Source of the DNA: Bacteroides salyersiae WAL 10018 = DSM 18765 = JCM 12988
Lineage (GTDB): Bacteria > Bacteroidota > Bacteroidia > Bacteroidales > Bacteroidaceae
Direction of reading: 5' to 3'
Length of the DNA stretch: 64,000 nucleotides
Assembly: GCF_000381365.1 (NCBI RefSeq)
Contig: NZ_KB905466.1
Location: forward strand, 494,744 to 558,743
Each line of letters starts with the position of its first letter. Within the stretch, counting starts at the first letter, position 1. The notes under the pieces are model-generated. The model was given only the letters and a program-made list of their open reading frames with translations, was not told the origin of the DNA and made no database searches. Of this stretch, positions 10,436 through 20,057 are shown piece after piece. Both the position numbers and the translations under genes were made by a program.

Positions 10436-11664
10436 CCTTTTTTCAAAATACTGTTAACCACCCGTATCGAAGATACCAGTTTGGCAGTCGAAGTAAATAC
10501 ATCCACATTCCATACGTGTGACGAACGCCCTTTATGAACAATAGAAGCCACCGCACGAACAGTATCTCCTTCATGAGCAGAAGAGATATGATTTCCACTG
10601 ACTTGCATACCCACCACTATCTCGTCGGGTTTACAAAGTATCATCGATCCCAATCCGGCAACTGTTTCAGCCAGTGCCAAAGTAGCCCCTCCGTGTAGAA
10701 TACCAAAAGGCTGGCGGGTACGTTCGTCTACCGGCATGGTAGCTTCCACTCTATCTTCGGAAGCATAGGTATATTGAATTCCCAAATTTCCCATCAAAGC
10801 ATGACGGGCACGTTGATTCAGCTGATCCAAAGGAACTTCTGCCGGACGAATCTCAGCAAGTATTGCTTTTTCCACCGCTTCCGCTACCCCGTCTTCATCA
10901 TTGGAGGCAGTAATCCGGTCGGCACAAACCTTTACAGAATCCTGCGCATTTCCCATTGCAACCCCCAGCCCGGCAGATTGTATCATCGAAACATCGCAAA
11001 CTCCATCGCCAATAGCAATCACTTCTTCCGAACTAACATCCAGTTTCTCGAGTAAAGCGCCCAATGTATTTGCTTTATCAATTGAACAAGGTACTACTTC
11101 AAGGAAATAAGGTTCCGAACGAAATACATCCAATGCCCCATTCAATCTTTTGCGCCAATGCTCTTCAAGCCCTATCAAGGCCTCCTCGTCGTCACTGACC
11201 AGCATACACTTGCAAGGTGCAAAATCCACTGCAATAGAAAATTCGGGTTCCACAATTATCTTCAAACCGTTAAGCTGCGCTTCCTTGCGTATGTGTTCGT
11301 TTTCGGGTGAATCGGTAATAATCGTATCATCGTGATAGGTAAAGATAGCAAAACCGTTCTTACGGGCTTTCTTTTCCAGATAAGGCAACATTTCGGGATT
11401 TATTCTGCGTTCAAACAGCAGTTCGCCATTCTGTGCATTGATAATCTGGCCACCATTATAAGACAGAATAAAGCCTCCATAATTTCCAAGTTCCAATGTC
11501 TTAGCCAAAGGCATCAGACCATATGTCGGTCTGCCGGAGGCCAATACAATACGTACTCCCATCTGCTGTACTTTCAATAAGGCAGCCAGTGTACGTTTAC
11601 TTATTTCTTTTTCACTATTCAGCAATGTTCCGTCTACATCAAGAACTAATAATTTGTACTTCAT
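10432..11664 (-). CDS. HAD-IIB (Cof-type) phosphatase fused to hotdog thioesterase, probable DHNA-CoA hydrolase
   Basis: Two-domain protein that opens the men operon. Residues 1-270 form a Cof/HAD-IIB phosphatase with DVDGTLLNS (nucleophile and acid/base Asp), SGRP, and GDGVCDVSM (loop IV). Residues 280-410 are a PaaI/MenI-like hotdog thioesterase (FGILHGGATLALAETVAG with a likely catalytic Glu). Menaquinone synthesis needs a DHNA-CoA thioesterase after MenB, and no other candidate is in the operon, so the second domain is inferred to do this. The role of the HAD half is unknown. No internal stop or frameshift separates the domains. Confidence 0.85.
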   Translation of the reverse strand: MKYKLLVLDVDGTLLNSEKEISKRTLAALLKVQQMGVRIVLASGRPTYGLMPLAKTLELGNYGGFILSYNGGQIINAQNGELLFERRINPEMLPYLEKKARKNGFAIFTYHDDTIITDSPENEHIRKEAQLNGLKIIVEPEFSIAVDFAPCKCMLVSDDEEALIGLEEHWRKRLNGALDVFRSEPYFLEVVPCSIDKANTLGALLEKLDVSSEEVIAIGDGVCDVSMIQSAGLGVAMGNAQDSVKVCADRITASNDEDGVAEAVEKAILAEIRPAEVPLDQLNQRARHALMGNLGIQYTYASEDRVEATMPVDERTRQPFGILHGGATLALAETVAGLGSMILCKPDEIVVGMQVSGNHISSAHEGDTVRAVASIVHKGRSSHVWNVDVFTSTAKLVSSIRVVNSILKKG

Positions 11665-11692
11665 GACTTATCGGTTTTGAGGTTCTTGACAG

Positions 11693-11700
11693 CAAAGGTA
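11693..11700 (-). promoter_or_regulatory. Promoter -7 box of the menaquinone operon
   Basis: TACCTTTG on the minus strand fits the Bacteroides -7 consensus TAnnTTTG, 28 bp upstream of the first men gene. The -33 TTTG is not clear. Confidence 0.55.
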
Positions 11701-11827
11701 GGATTATTAAATTAAAAAATGAGAATTAAAAATTAAAAAAGCTTTGCCGTTACAAATTTAGAAAGACGAAAAGGTAGATATAAGTCTGAGATAGATATAT
11801 CACAAAAACAGTACAAACCCATATAAA

Positions 11828-11870
11828 AAAACTGCGCGACAATTGTTTTACCAACCTACCGCGCAGTTTT
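11828..11870 (-). terminator. Terminator of the GH92 gene
   Basis: Perfect 11-bp inverted repeat (arms 11828-11838 and 11860-11870, AAAACTGCGCG) followed on the minus strand by a T-rich run, 16 bp past the GH92 stop. Confidence 0.8.
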
Positions 11871-11886
11871 CTTTTATTTTCAATAT

Positions 11887-14148
11887 TTACTTTTTAATCT
11901 GATCGCCCATTGTCAATTCCAATGTGCCTCCATTTACAATATCCTGATGAGTAAAGAACGGTTTATCCAAAGCCTTTCCATTCAATACCATAGACTGAAT
12001 ATATTTATTCTCACGGCTATTATTTTTAGCTATCACTGTGAATTTCTTTCCATCTTTCAGATTGACCGTAGCTTTATTAAACAGCGGACGCCCTATCGAA
12101 TATACCGGATTACCGGGACATACCTGATAGAATCCCATTGCATTGAGAATATACCATGCAGACATCTGCCCACAATCTTCATTGCCCGACAGACCATTCG
12201 GATCATTGAAATACAGCGTGTGCAATACACTGTCTACCAATTCCTGTGTTTTGTAAGGTTGGTCTACATAGTTGTACATATGGATAATGTGATGGCTCGG
12301 TTCATTACCATGTGCATACTGACCGATTAACCCGGAAATATCGGCAGAAGTCATCTCGCCTTCCAGTGAAGAGTCAGCAGTAAAGAGCGAGTCGAGCTTG
12401 TTGATAAAGCCCTCACGACCACCCATCAATTCCACTAATCCGTCAATCTGATGAGGAACAAACCAAGTCCACTGCCAAGCAGTTCCCTCACAATAATCAT
12501 CGCTGCGGTGTGTAGACGAACGGGGACTGAAAGGTGTACGCCAGTTACCCTCGCTATCCAGCCCGCGCATAAAACGGGTAGTCGGATCAAAATAAGTTTT
12601 ATATCCTTCGGCAAACTTCGCATATTTGTCGTGATTGGCAACATCTCCAAGGCTTTCGGCAAACACAGAGATACACCAATCATTATATGCATATTCCAAT
12701 GCTTTGGCAACCGCTTCGTTGTCCTTATCACAAGGCACATAACCGATCTTATTCTTCCAGTACTTAGCCTGCGGCATCAAATGAGGCAATACCAACGGAG
12801 GGCATTTAATTCCGGTCGTATCGTACTCTGCCACCCGCAAACAAGCCTTATAGGCTTCATTGACATCAAAATCACGATATCCTTTCATATAAGCGTCTAC
12901 CACCACAGGCACCGCATGATATCCGATCATCGTACCGGTATAGTTTCCGGCCAACTCCCACATCGGGAACACACCGCCTTCACGATGTTTCTGAATAAGA
13001 GAACGGATAAATGCTTCATTCAGATCCGGATCGATAATTGTCATCAGCGGATGATAGGCACGGAAAGTATCCCACAAAGAGAATATGGTATACATCGGCT
13101 CATTCACGTCTCCCTGATGAGTTTTTAAGTCCATCCCCAGATAACGGCCGTCTACATCTGTAAAAAGATTAGGTTGCATGCCGGTATGATAAAGAGCCGT
13201 ATAGAACATGATCTTCTGATCTTTATCATCTGTATCGATATCTATTTTTGAAAGATAATTATTCCATGATGCACGGGCTGCGTTACGAACACCTTCAAAA
13301 TCCCATTCCGGAATTTCTGCTTCTACATTCTTACGCGCCCCTTCCATATCGACAGCAGAAATGCCGACTTTTACATATACCTCCTCATTGGCTTTTGTAT
13401 TGAAGTGAAGCAATACTTTTGCAGTAGGCAGCAACGGGCCACCCTCGTCAAGAGCCATTGAGTCGGTTACCATTGTATAAGTAAACGGCTTGGAAAACTT
13501 TGCGTAGAAATTAATATATTGGTCAAAAGCCCAGTAAACTGTTTTTTTACGTCCACGGATTTCTGTATCACTGATCACCTCCAACTCCATCTCTTCATTT
13601 TTCTGGCGTTGCAAACTATAATCAAAATCCAAGATAAATCCGGCTTCAGCCGATTCCGGGAAAGTATAACGGTGAATGGCCGCACGCTTGGTGGCAGTAA
13701 GCTCGGCTTTCACCTGATAGCGATCGAGCATAACCGAATAATATCCCGGTTGCGCTTCTTCATTCTGATGAGAAAAAGCAGATGCATATGCCATTTGCTG
13801 GCTTTCCGTTCCCATGGCGTGATAATCCTGTTTACCCACCGTAGGCATCAACAAGACGTCGCCATAGTCACCACAGCCTGTACCGCTAAGGTGTGTATGA
13901 GAAAAGCCATTGATAGTAGCATCATCGTAATAATAGCCGGAACAAGCGTCCCACTGATAAATACGCGTATCGGGGCTGGGCTGAATCATACCATTAGGAA
14001 CAACTACCCCCGGATAGGTATGTCCATGTCCTCCGGTTCCAATAAATGGATTTACGAAATTCGTGTAATCTTGTGATGTGGATGTCTGAGTACAAGCGCC
14101 CATTCCCAGTAACAAAGAGCATCCGATTAGTGCAGAAATAAGTTTCAT
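11887..14148 (-). CDS. GH92 alpha-mannosidase, lipoprotein
   Basis: Calcium-dependent exo-mannosidase family acting on alpha-mannans or host N-glycans. A lipoprotein signal ends in LLGMGAC (Cys at residue 19), placing it on the outer or inner membrane surface. GH92 marks include NPFIGTGGHGHTYPG near the N-terminus, FSLWDTFRAYHP, HGNEPSHHI (the Glu of this loop is the expected general acid) and GNEDCGQMSAWY. 753 residues, full length. It is a single gene with its own terminator and is not in an obvious polysaccharide locus; the 14149-14307 stretch upstream is its promoter region. Confidence 0.93.
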   Translation of the reverse strand: MKLISALIGCSLLLGMGACTQTSTSQDYTNFVNPFIGTGGHGHTYPGVVVPNGMIQPSPDTRIYQWDACSGYYYDDATINGFSHTHLSGTGCGDYGDVLLMPTVGKQDYHAMGTESQQMAYASAFSHQNEEAQPGYYSVMLDRYQVKAELTATKRAAIHRYTFPESAEAGFILDFDYSLQRQKNEEMELEVISDTEIRGRKKTVYWAFDQYINFYAKFSKPFTYTMVTDSMALDEGGPLLPTAKVLLHFNTKANEEVYVKVGISAVDMEGARKNVEAEIPEWDFEGVRNAARASWNNYLSKIDIDTDDKDQKIMFYTALYHTGMQPNLFTDVDGRYLGMDLKTHQGDVNEPMYTIFSLWDTFRAYHPLMTIIDPDLNEAFIRSLIQKHREGGVFPMWELAGNYTGTMIGYHAVPVVVDAYMKGYRDFDVNEAYKACLRVAEYDTTGIKCPPLVLPHLMPQAKYWKNKIGYVPCDKDNEAVAKALEYAYNDWCISVFAESLGDVANHDKYAKFAEGYKTYFDPTTRFMRGLDSEGNWRTPFSPRSSTHRSDDYCEGTAWQWTWFVPHQIDGLVELMGGREGFINKLDSLFTADSSLEGEMTSADISGLIGQYAHGNEPSHHIIHMYNYVDQPYKTQELVDSVLHTLYFNDPNGLSGNEDCGQMSAWYILNAMGFYQVCPGNPVYSIGRPLFNKATVNLKDGKKFTVIAKNNSRENKYIQSMVLNGKALDKPFFTHQDIVNGGTLELTMGDQIKK

Positions 14149-14307
14149 ATCTATTCGTTTTTTTGAAATGTTTCAATGTATATTAGTTTAAGAAAGCAAA
14201 AGTGCATCCTCTTATTATATAATACAACCGAGAAAGCAAAAACACTAATAACTAAAGTGACAAAAGTAACAAAAAAACGATAATAAGTAACTATTATTTA
14301 AGAAAGA

Positions 14308-14352
14308 ACCCGGATCGGTCGGAGTAAATTATCCGCCTGCATCCATCCGGGT
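14308..14352 (-). terminator. Terminator of the sigma/sensor operon
   Basis: Arms ACCCGGAT (14308-14315) and ATCCGGGT (14345-14352) pair; the minus strand continues into TTCTTTCTT. It lies 28 bp past the end of the operon. Confidence 0.6.
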
Positions 14353-14379
14353 CACTTTAATCAAACAAACTTATTTCCA

Positions 14380-14922
14380 CTACCTATTATGGTTACGATG
14401 CATATTTCCTTTTTTAGCTTCAGGACGTTGTCCCGGCTTTTGACCCTGCCTTTTTTTCCATTCATTCTGAAACTTACGGGCATTCCCCTTTTCCAATTGA
14501 TAAATCTTCATGATTTGCTTGGGAGAAAGTATTTTACGGAATTCATTATAATACTTTTCACGTATATCCAATATTTTACGGCTCTGTGCAAACCGGTCTT
14601 TTATAGCTTTTTCCACTTCGGCATCCGTAGGGATTGACTTCGGTTCCGTTTTTTGTACATTTTCTGGCGTTGCTGTCTCCTTTGCTTTCAGCTTTCTCGA
14701 ATTGCTGATACGACTTTCACTCAACTCCTTAAGATATTGCATATAGACAGGTGTAAACTTGGCAGCAGTAGCATCGTCAAGCAGTAGGGCTTTCACCACT
14801 TGGTTGCATTGCATAGCTTGAATTTTTTCTCTGTCCGGACGCTTTCTTTCTTGTGAAAAAGCGGATTGGCTATACATTGCAAAGATAGCCACAAGCATAA
14901 AAATAATCTTTGTTTTCATCAT
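14380..14922 (-). CDS. Periplasmic LTXXQ/Spy-like small protein
   Basis: About 180 residues with a signal peptide (MMKTKIIFMLVAIFAMYSQS, cleaved near AFSQ), then a highly charged helical body rich in Lys/Arg/Glu, ending in a basic tail. The pattern resembles Spy/CpxP/ZraP-type periplasmic sensors or chaperones, but I recognise no exact motif. I chose the start at 14922 because AAGGAG lies just upstream and a signal peptide follows; the longer frame overlaps the previous gene. Third gene of an ECF sigma operon, which suggests a role in envelope-stress sensing. Confidence 0.72.
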   Translation of the reverse strand: MMKTKIIFMLVAIFAMYSQSAFSQERKRPDREKIQAMQCNQVVKALLLDDATAAKFTPVYMQYLKELSESRISNSRKLKAKETATPENVQKTEPKSIPTDAEVEKAIKDRFAQSRKILDIREKYYNEFRKILSPKQIMKIYQLEKGNARKFQNEWKKRQGQKPGQRPEAKKGNMHRNHNR

Positions 14923-14947
14923 TCGTTCTCCTTTTTTAAATGATTCA

Positions 14948-15313
14948 TTAAAATAAAAATATATCCGTTTCCGAAAGTTCGGCCAGTTCCTGAAGTTCTT
15001 CATCCGACAAACTTTCAATAAAATTATCCATCGCTTCGAAATTCCCCGATTCCGTTCCTGCCATCAGTATAAAAGCAGATGACACATCGGGTATGTCGCT
15101 TTTCTCATGAGAAAACGGCATAAATAAAATCCCGACCAACAATGCAGCTACAACAAGTATAGCCGGAACAATGACACGAAACCGGTTTCTCTCATGACGT
15201 TCTTCCCCGCACGTATGCTTTAATATTTCACGCCGATTATGTTCAAAAAAAGTTTCAGGCGTTCTATAAGGTATTCGTTTTCCGATATCATCAAAATCAA
15301 ACTCTTTGTTCAT
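14948..15313 (-). CDS. Small membrane protein, likely anti-sigma factor
   Basis: 121 residues: a cytoplasmic N-terminus of about 45 residues (YRTPETFFEHNRREIL), one membrane segment (VIVPAILVVAALLVGILF), then an acidic periplasmic tail (LSDEELQELAELSETD). Position 4 bp after an ECF sigma gene, size and topology fit a short anti-sigma factor. No ZAS zinc motif (HxxxCxxC) is seen, so the class is not settled. Confidence 0.7.
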   Translation of the reverse strand: MNKEFDFDDIGKRIPYRTPETFFEHNRREILKHTCGEERHERNRFRVIVPAILVVAALLVGILFMPFSHEKSDIPDVSSAFILMAGTESGNFEAMDNFIESLSDEELQELAELSETDIFLF

Positions 15314-15317
15314 AACT

Positions 15318-15854
15318 CTAATTATTTACAATGTACTCCTTTATTTTCTCTTTTGCATAGTGATAATTCACTTTGAGCGTTTCCACCCGATCACCCGTTA
15401 TCTGACTGATAGCCTCATAATCCAGTTCATCGTAATAACGGAGATTGAATACAATCCGTTGTTTCTCAGGTAATTTCAAAACAGCCGTTTGAAATTTTAC
15501 GGCTAATTCATTATCATAGTCTACATAATCGGAAGTTTTCAACTTATCAAGCAATTCCTCCTGTATCTCTTCGGCAGAAACCACCTCTGCCTTACGGCTT
15601 TTCAGAAAACGAAGGCTTTCGTTAGTGGCTATCTTATAAATCCATGTAGCGAGCGAACTCTCTTCACGAAACTGTTTCAAATGCCGGAAAACACGAATAA
15701 ACACCTCCTGAATAATATCTTCCGCATCTTCGTGAGACACGACAAGACGCCGTATGTGCCAGTATATCGGTTCTTGAAAACTGTCTACCAGCATTCGAAA
15801 TCCCCGGTCTGGATCGGAAGCACAAACCTCCCGAATTTTATTTTCGTTTATCAT
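15318..15854 (-). CDS. ECF RNA polymerase sigma factor (RpoE-like)
   Basis: 178 residues. Region 2 (HEDAEDIIQEVFIRVFRHLKQF) with the core-binding and -10 recognition helices, and region 4 (LPEKQRIVFNLRYYDELDYEAISQITG) with its HTH. It heads an operon with the membrane protein and LTXXQ-like protein, the usual order sigma, anti-sigma, sensor. It differs clearly from the FecR-linked sigma at 3812, so it is a separate regulon. Confidence 0.92.
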   Translation of the reverse strand: MINENKIREVCASDPDRGFRMLVDSFQEPIYWHIRRLVVSHEDAEDIIQEVFIRVFRHLKQFREESSLATWIYKIATNESLRFLKSRKAEVVSAEEIQEELLDKLKTSDYVDYDNELAVKFQTAVLKLPEKQRIVFNLRYYDELDYEAISQITGDRVETLKVNYHYAKEKIKEYIVNN

Positions 15855-16297
15855 TTGTATTTTCTGAGCTTTATTAGGTTAGAACTCAAACAAAGAGGAA
15901 AGTTAAAAGGAGGAAAGTCTGTTTTTATATTTCTTAACTCCACTTGTGATCTATAGACATTCCCTAAATTCCGATTCACACAAACTGAATACCCGAATCC
16001 AACACTTCGAACATTCGATCCGTGTGAATCTGTAAAAGAACAGAGAGTTTTTATCACACCCCTTACGATATATCGCAAACGCCTTTCCAATGGACATTAC
16101 AGAGCGTAAGGGGGTACAAAAGACCAAGAGATCCAAAGAAAGCAAATCATACCCGGAGTTTTTCTTTTCAATCAAGAGAAATTTACCGTTGACAGCTATC
16201 AAAAGATAGCTCTTACGCACGCAAAGCACGATGAGCAAAGGAAAGCGGAAGGGGGTAGGGATAAAAACAGATAATATATCAATTGAGCAATAAAAAT
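15855..16297. other. Intergenic stretch upstream of the sigma operon
   Basis: No gene with coding character. It must hold the sigma operon promoter, but I see no convincing -7/-33 pair. Confidence 0.5.
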
Positions 16298-16325
16298 CCC
16301 CGTAATGCCGGTATGCATTACGGGG
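16298..16325 (-). terminator. Terminator of tRNA-Ser
   Basis: Perfect 11-bp stem CCCCGTAATGC / GCATTACGGGG with a 6-nt loop; on the minus strand it runs into ATTTTTATTG. It lies just past the tRNA 3' end. Confidence 0.88.
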
Positions 16326-16340
16326 ATCCTTTCATTATTG

Positions 16341-16428
16341 CGGAGAGAACGAGATTCGAACTCGTGATACCCTTTAGGGGTATACACGCTTTCCAGGCGT
16401 GCCTCTTCAACCACTCGAGCACCTCTCC
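16341..16428 (-). tRNA. tRNA-Ser (anticodon GGA)
   Basis: Minus strand: acceptor GGAGAGG pairs with TCTCTCC (one G-T), discriminator G. The anticodon stem CACGC/GCGTG holds loop CTGGAAA, giving GGA. A long variable arm (TATACCCCTAAAGGGTATC) is class II as expected for serine, and the T arm is GAGTTCGAATCTC. No CCA is encoded. Length 88 nt. Confidence 0.97.
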
Positions 16429-16480
16429 TTATGGTTATCGGGCGGCAAAAGTAATGGTTATTTTTGAGATTCGCAATAAA

Positions 16481-16554
16481 ATACTCCTTATTTTAATTCT
16501 CTATCAGCAGAAAGATTGTATTTCTCCTGCCGACGAAACTAAAATAAGGAGTAT
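16481..16554 (-). terminator. Long inverted repeat ending the SusC/SusD operon
   Basis: Perfect 15-bp arms ATACTCCTTATTTTA (16481-16495) and its complement (16540-16554) around a 44-nt loop; the minus strand then reads TTTTATTG. It lies 53 bp past the metalloprotease stop, before tRNA-Ser. Confidence 0.6.
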
Positions 16555-16606
16555 AAACCATGTTGTACCTAAAAGAAAATTCAATTAATTGCTAAGGACA
16601 ACTCAA

Positions 16607-18727
16607 TTAATTCCCAAGTACGATAATCTTAAATTTGCAAATTTCTTTTGAAACTGTATGTACTTGCAAGATATACATACCCGGCGTTAAACCCTCAACC
16701 GGAACAGCTCGCTGATTATCCTCTATCGAGACGACTTCAACCCCTTCCAGATTAAACAAATGTGCTGATGTGAAATTTCCTTCTATGAAAACTTCTTTAC
16801 GAGCCACTGTAGGAGAAACCTTAATTTCATTTTGTGTAGCAGCAGCCAGCCCTGTAGTAGAATTTAAATTAGGACGAGTTTCCTGTACAAATTTCCGCAT
16901 AAACGCAGCTTGTTCTTTTGTAAACATGCAAGCGCAGTCCAAAGCATAATCCATATAATTCTCTGTCTGTACCAGATGTCCGCATTGGTAAACCGGTTCT
17001 TCACAACCAAGCACAGCATACTGTGTAAACTGAGTATATGGAGTATCCTCAAATCCATCATCCATCGGAACATAAATGCCATTTTTTTCTACAAGGACAA
17101 TATTGGGATGACGTAATCCGAAATAGTGTCCTAACTCATGAATGGCTGTCTTGAAAGTCGCTCTATCATTTATTTCATTTTTACCTCCAAAAGTATAATA
17201 AACATCCACCGTCAGACCATCCAACATAGAACCTTCCTCTGAGTCAAGCCAGTTCTGCCAGAACGTCATATCCTGTTTTTCTACCCAATTCAGATAATCC
17301 TGATATGCCGAACCGGACTCAGGGTTAGTAACAAATCCCCCTACCGTGCTCAGTTCATTCCAACCTCCCAAGTCAACGACATAAATATTGATATAGCGTT
17401 TGTGATCCCAATTACGGGGAGACAAGTCATCATTAAACTTATAAGCATATTTCTCCCAAATCGTCGTTCCCTCCAACAGGTAAGCATTTTCTTTTGTCTG
17501 ATAGAAAACCACCCCGGTAGTCGCATTCCCCGACGGATCGACTTTTGCCAATTCAAACTGGATATGCGGGTTACCTATTACACCTTTAAATTGCTCACGC
17601 ACACTCGCATCATTAGTCGAGCCATACGCTTTATTCAACTCATCAATCATTTTTTGTGCTTGCGCTTCCGTAATAGACTTTGACGGAGTATTCGGATTGT
17701 ATACAACGTGCACTACTACCGGCAATTTGATTACTTCATTCTCACTTAATGACGCAATGGGCTGAGACATTACTCTGGTTTTAGGCGATACGGTAAACGC
17801 CGCACTGTCTGACATATGAACCGGACTTGCCATATTCATACTTCTGGCAACAGAAGGTTCCGGAGCCTGCAGTAACTCACAGTAACCATCATCGTAATCT
17901 TCATAAATAGAAGGGTTATTATTCTTCATATATTCCTCCAAATTGGGAGTAACCAATGACATACCATTCACTTGGGCACACAACATTCCGGCAGACATTT
18001 CATACATTTGCGGAGCGTATACCACTCCATTGGCCGCAGGAGTAGGAGCACCGCTACCAGACACCTCCCAAAAGTCGATATTGAAAAAGCCATTCAGTGT
18101 AATACGGGCAGTAAAATCTTCCGGCTTGGTGTAACGGCTATAACAAGTCGGAGCAAATTTAATGACCGGAACTTTTCTGCCATCAATATCCAATTCTTTC
18201 TTATAGCTGACCTCCACCCAGTCGTAAATCGTATTACCATCCTGCCCGAACTGGGTAATAACCCAAGCATCTCCCGGTTTTGCATCCATATCGATCCATT
18301 TAAACCAGAATTTCTTAGGCATATCTCCAACAGTGAAATCCACGTCGCGAAGAATATATGATTTGTTTCCTTCCCTAAAAGCATAAAACGTACCACTCTC
18401 TTTGACTGCCTTTCCTTGTTCCGACATATTATGCCCTGTTTCATACCGCCAGAGTTCTATTTTTGCCGCCAATATTTCCTCTTCAACTTCGTCGGCATCT
18501 TTCTGACCGTTTCCATTACGATCCACAGCAGCCTTTATAAGTTCATGTGCTGTTACTTTGTATTTACGGAATCCATAACTATATTCTCTGGCAATCCAGT
18601 AATTCCAATGAGAACCGATTTCTGCCAAAGGCTTTGTCCCTCCATCTGTCGGAGCAGCAATAGCCTCGGCAAGCGAGAAACTTGCCAAGGCTACACATGC
18701 GAATATATATGAGAAGAATTTATTCAT
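16607..18727 (-). CDS. Secreted M43/pappalysin-like zinc metalloprotease with sorting-type C-terminal domain
   Basis: About 706 residues. Signal peptide from the ATG at 18727 (FSYIFACVALASFSLAEAIA); the longer frame would overlap the previous gene. The catalytic zinc site HELGHYFGLRH fits HExxHxxGxxH of metzincins, and the local context (YINIYVVDLGGW, GGFVTNP, ATFKTAIHELGH) resembles M43 cytophagalysins. The last 75 residues form a beta domain (GLTPGMYILQVHT ... KFKIIVLGN) like type IX secretion type-A sorting domains. Last gene of the SusC/SusD operon; it probably makes peptides for import. Substrate unknown. Confidence 0.85.
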   Translation of the reverse strand: MNKFFSYIFACVALASFSLAEAIAAPTDGGTKPLAEIGSHWNYWIAREYSYGFRKYKVTAHELIKAAVDRNGNGQKDADEVEEEILAAKIELWRYETGHNMSEQGKAVKESGTFYAFREGNKSYILRDVDFTVGDMPKKFWFKWIDMDAKPGDAWVITQFGQDGNTIYDWVEVSYKKELDIDGRKVPVIKFAPTCYSRYTKPEDFTARITLNGFFNIDFWEVSGSGAPTPAANGVVYAPQMYEMSAGMLCAQVNGMSLVTPNLEEYMKNNNPSIYEDYDDGYCELLQAPEPSVARSMNMASPVHMSDSAAFTVSPKTRVMSQPIASLSENEVIKLPVVVHVVYNPNTPSKSITEAQAQKMIDELNKAYGSTNDASVREQFKGVIGNPHIQFELAKVDPSGNATTGVVFYQTKENAYLLEGTTIWEKYAYKFNDDLSPRNWDHKRYINIYVVDLGGWNELSTVGGFVTNPESGSAYQDYLNWVEKQDMTFWQNWLDSEEGSMLDGLTVDVYYTFGGKNEINDRATFKTAIHELGHYFGLRHPNIVLVEKNGIYVPMDDGFEDTPYTQFTQYAVLGCEEPVYQCGHLVQTENYMDYALDCACMFTKEQAAFMRKFVQETRPNLNSTTGLAAATQNEIKVSPTVARKEVFIEGNFTSAHLFNLEGVEVVSIEDNQRAVPVEGLTPGMYILQVHTVSKEICKFKIIVLGN

Positions 18728-19967
18728 AGATATATATTTTTTCATTATAAATCTTACCATCAACAATCAATGTAACAATATACAACCCGGCTTCCCAATT
18801 ACTTGTATTCAAAGCATACTGATTAGAATTCAATCCTGACACACGTATCAACTCTAAACCGGCAATAGAATGAATGAAAACAGCACTGATAAGACCTTCC
18901 GTTTGTACACATATCTCTTTTGCAGAAATATTATAATATACATCTGTCTTTTGTGATGTTTCCGTGTTATGTATAGAAGTAGGAACAAAAGGACTGTAAA
19001 AATAAGTAATAGGGTTGTTAGGCACCCAATCATTTTTATACGACTGATAGGTTTCTCCTGTTATTTTTTCCAAATTATTATTTGCATCGTAAGTATATGT
19101 CACTTTTGCATTTACCTCTATTGTACCTGTAGAGTAATCTTGTCCGGCAGATTCTTTATATGTTACCTGGCCATTATCATTATAAATATACGATTCCCAC
19201 GAATATAATTTCCAATCTCCAGATTGGTAATCCTGATTATAGAATTCTCTCTTTGCCAACAGGTTTTTATCATTATAAGTGAGTACCGAATAATTACTTA
19301 ACCTCCAAGTACCTTCTTCGCCGTCTGTTCCTGCTGTATAAAAATAATTTTCTGCCTTTTTAGGCAAATCAATGCCGGCAAATTCCATATATTCTGTTTT
19401 TGAACTCTTTTCCATAGGTTTAATCCCTGTTTCCCACGGAGCACCGGCTGGACGAGCCGATTCAATCTTCGTTTTCAGTGACCCATCCTCCAGATATTCA
19501 TAGTCATTAATAGAATTATCTACAAAAGCTTCAATATTGTCATTATACCGATAGGTCGTTGATTTTATCAACTGCCCCTTCGCATTATATTCATAATCTA
19601 TATAACTGTTCAATTGATATTCGGGTGTACCACCGTAAGAATTATTACGATAAGTAGACTCTTTTAACAAAAGACCTGCTTGGTCATACGTATATTCAAT
19701 CGAATCTCCATATGCAGGTGCATAAGCCGGAGTAGACCACTCACTATAACTGATAGACACTTCATATGCTTTGCGCTTTTCCGAATCGTATCCGTACACA
19801 ACTTTCGCATTCGGTTTGCCTTCCCTTGTTTTTGTCACAACAGAATCTAAAACAAGTTCAGCATTTTCACTTGTTATTGCCGCTGCCATATTCCGGTTTA
19901 CAACCTGTCCCATCATAGCACTGCTTGCTATCAATGCCATTCCCAATAGTAGTACTGTTTTCCTCAT
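18720..19967 (-). CDS. Secreted YD-repeat-like protein with sorting-type C-terminal domain
   Basis: 415 residues with signal peptide (LLLGMALIASSAMMGQ). The body is a series of beta-hairpin repeats of the form Y-x-Y-(N/D)-x-x-G-x-L-x-K (for example YTYDQAGLLLKEST, YEYNAKGQLIKST, YIYNDNGQVTYKES, YTYDANNNLEKIT), close to YD/RHS-type repeats. The C-terminus (YALNTSNWEAGLYIVTLIVDGK) again resembles a type IX sorting tail. It overlaps the start of the metalloprotease gene by about 8 bp, so they are probably coupled. Function unknown; a surface binding role is possible. Confidence 0.65.
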   Translation of the reverse strand: MRKTVLLLGMALIASSAMMGQVVNRNMAAAITSENAELVLDSVVTKTREGKPNAKVVYGYDSEKRKAYEVSISYSEWSTPAYAPAYGDSIEYTYDQAGLLLKESTYRNNSYGGTPEYQLNSYIDYEYNAKGQLIKSTTYRYNDNIEAFVDNSINDYEYLEDGSLKTKIESARPAGAPWETGIKPMEKSSKTEYMEFAGIDLPKKAENYFYTAGTDGEEGTWRLSNYSVLTYNDKNLLAKREFYNQDYQSGDWKLYSWESYIYNDNGQVTYKESAGQDYSTGTIEVNAKVTYTYDANNNLEKITGETYQSYKNDWVPNNPITYFYSPFVPTSIHNTETSQKTDVYYNISAKEICVQTEGLISAVFIHSIAGLELIRVSGLNSNQYALNTSNWEAGLYIVTLIVDGKIYNEKIYIYE

Positions 19968-20057
19968 AATACCTCGTTTTATAAATTAATACTGAAAAAT
20001 AGTTTATACTTCTGTCCCCACTACGATCGTAGAGACAGAAGATTATATATAAAATAG

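Noticed and set aside
14923..15018. Longer N-terminus of the LTXXQ-like protein
   Set aside because: Overlaps the previous gene and hides the signal peptide; a good AAGGAG lies before 14922.
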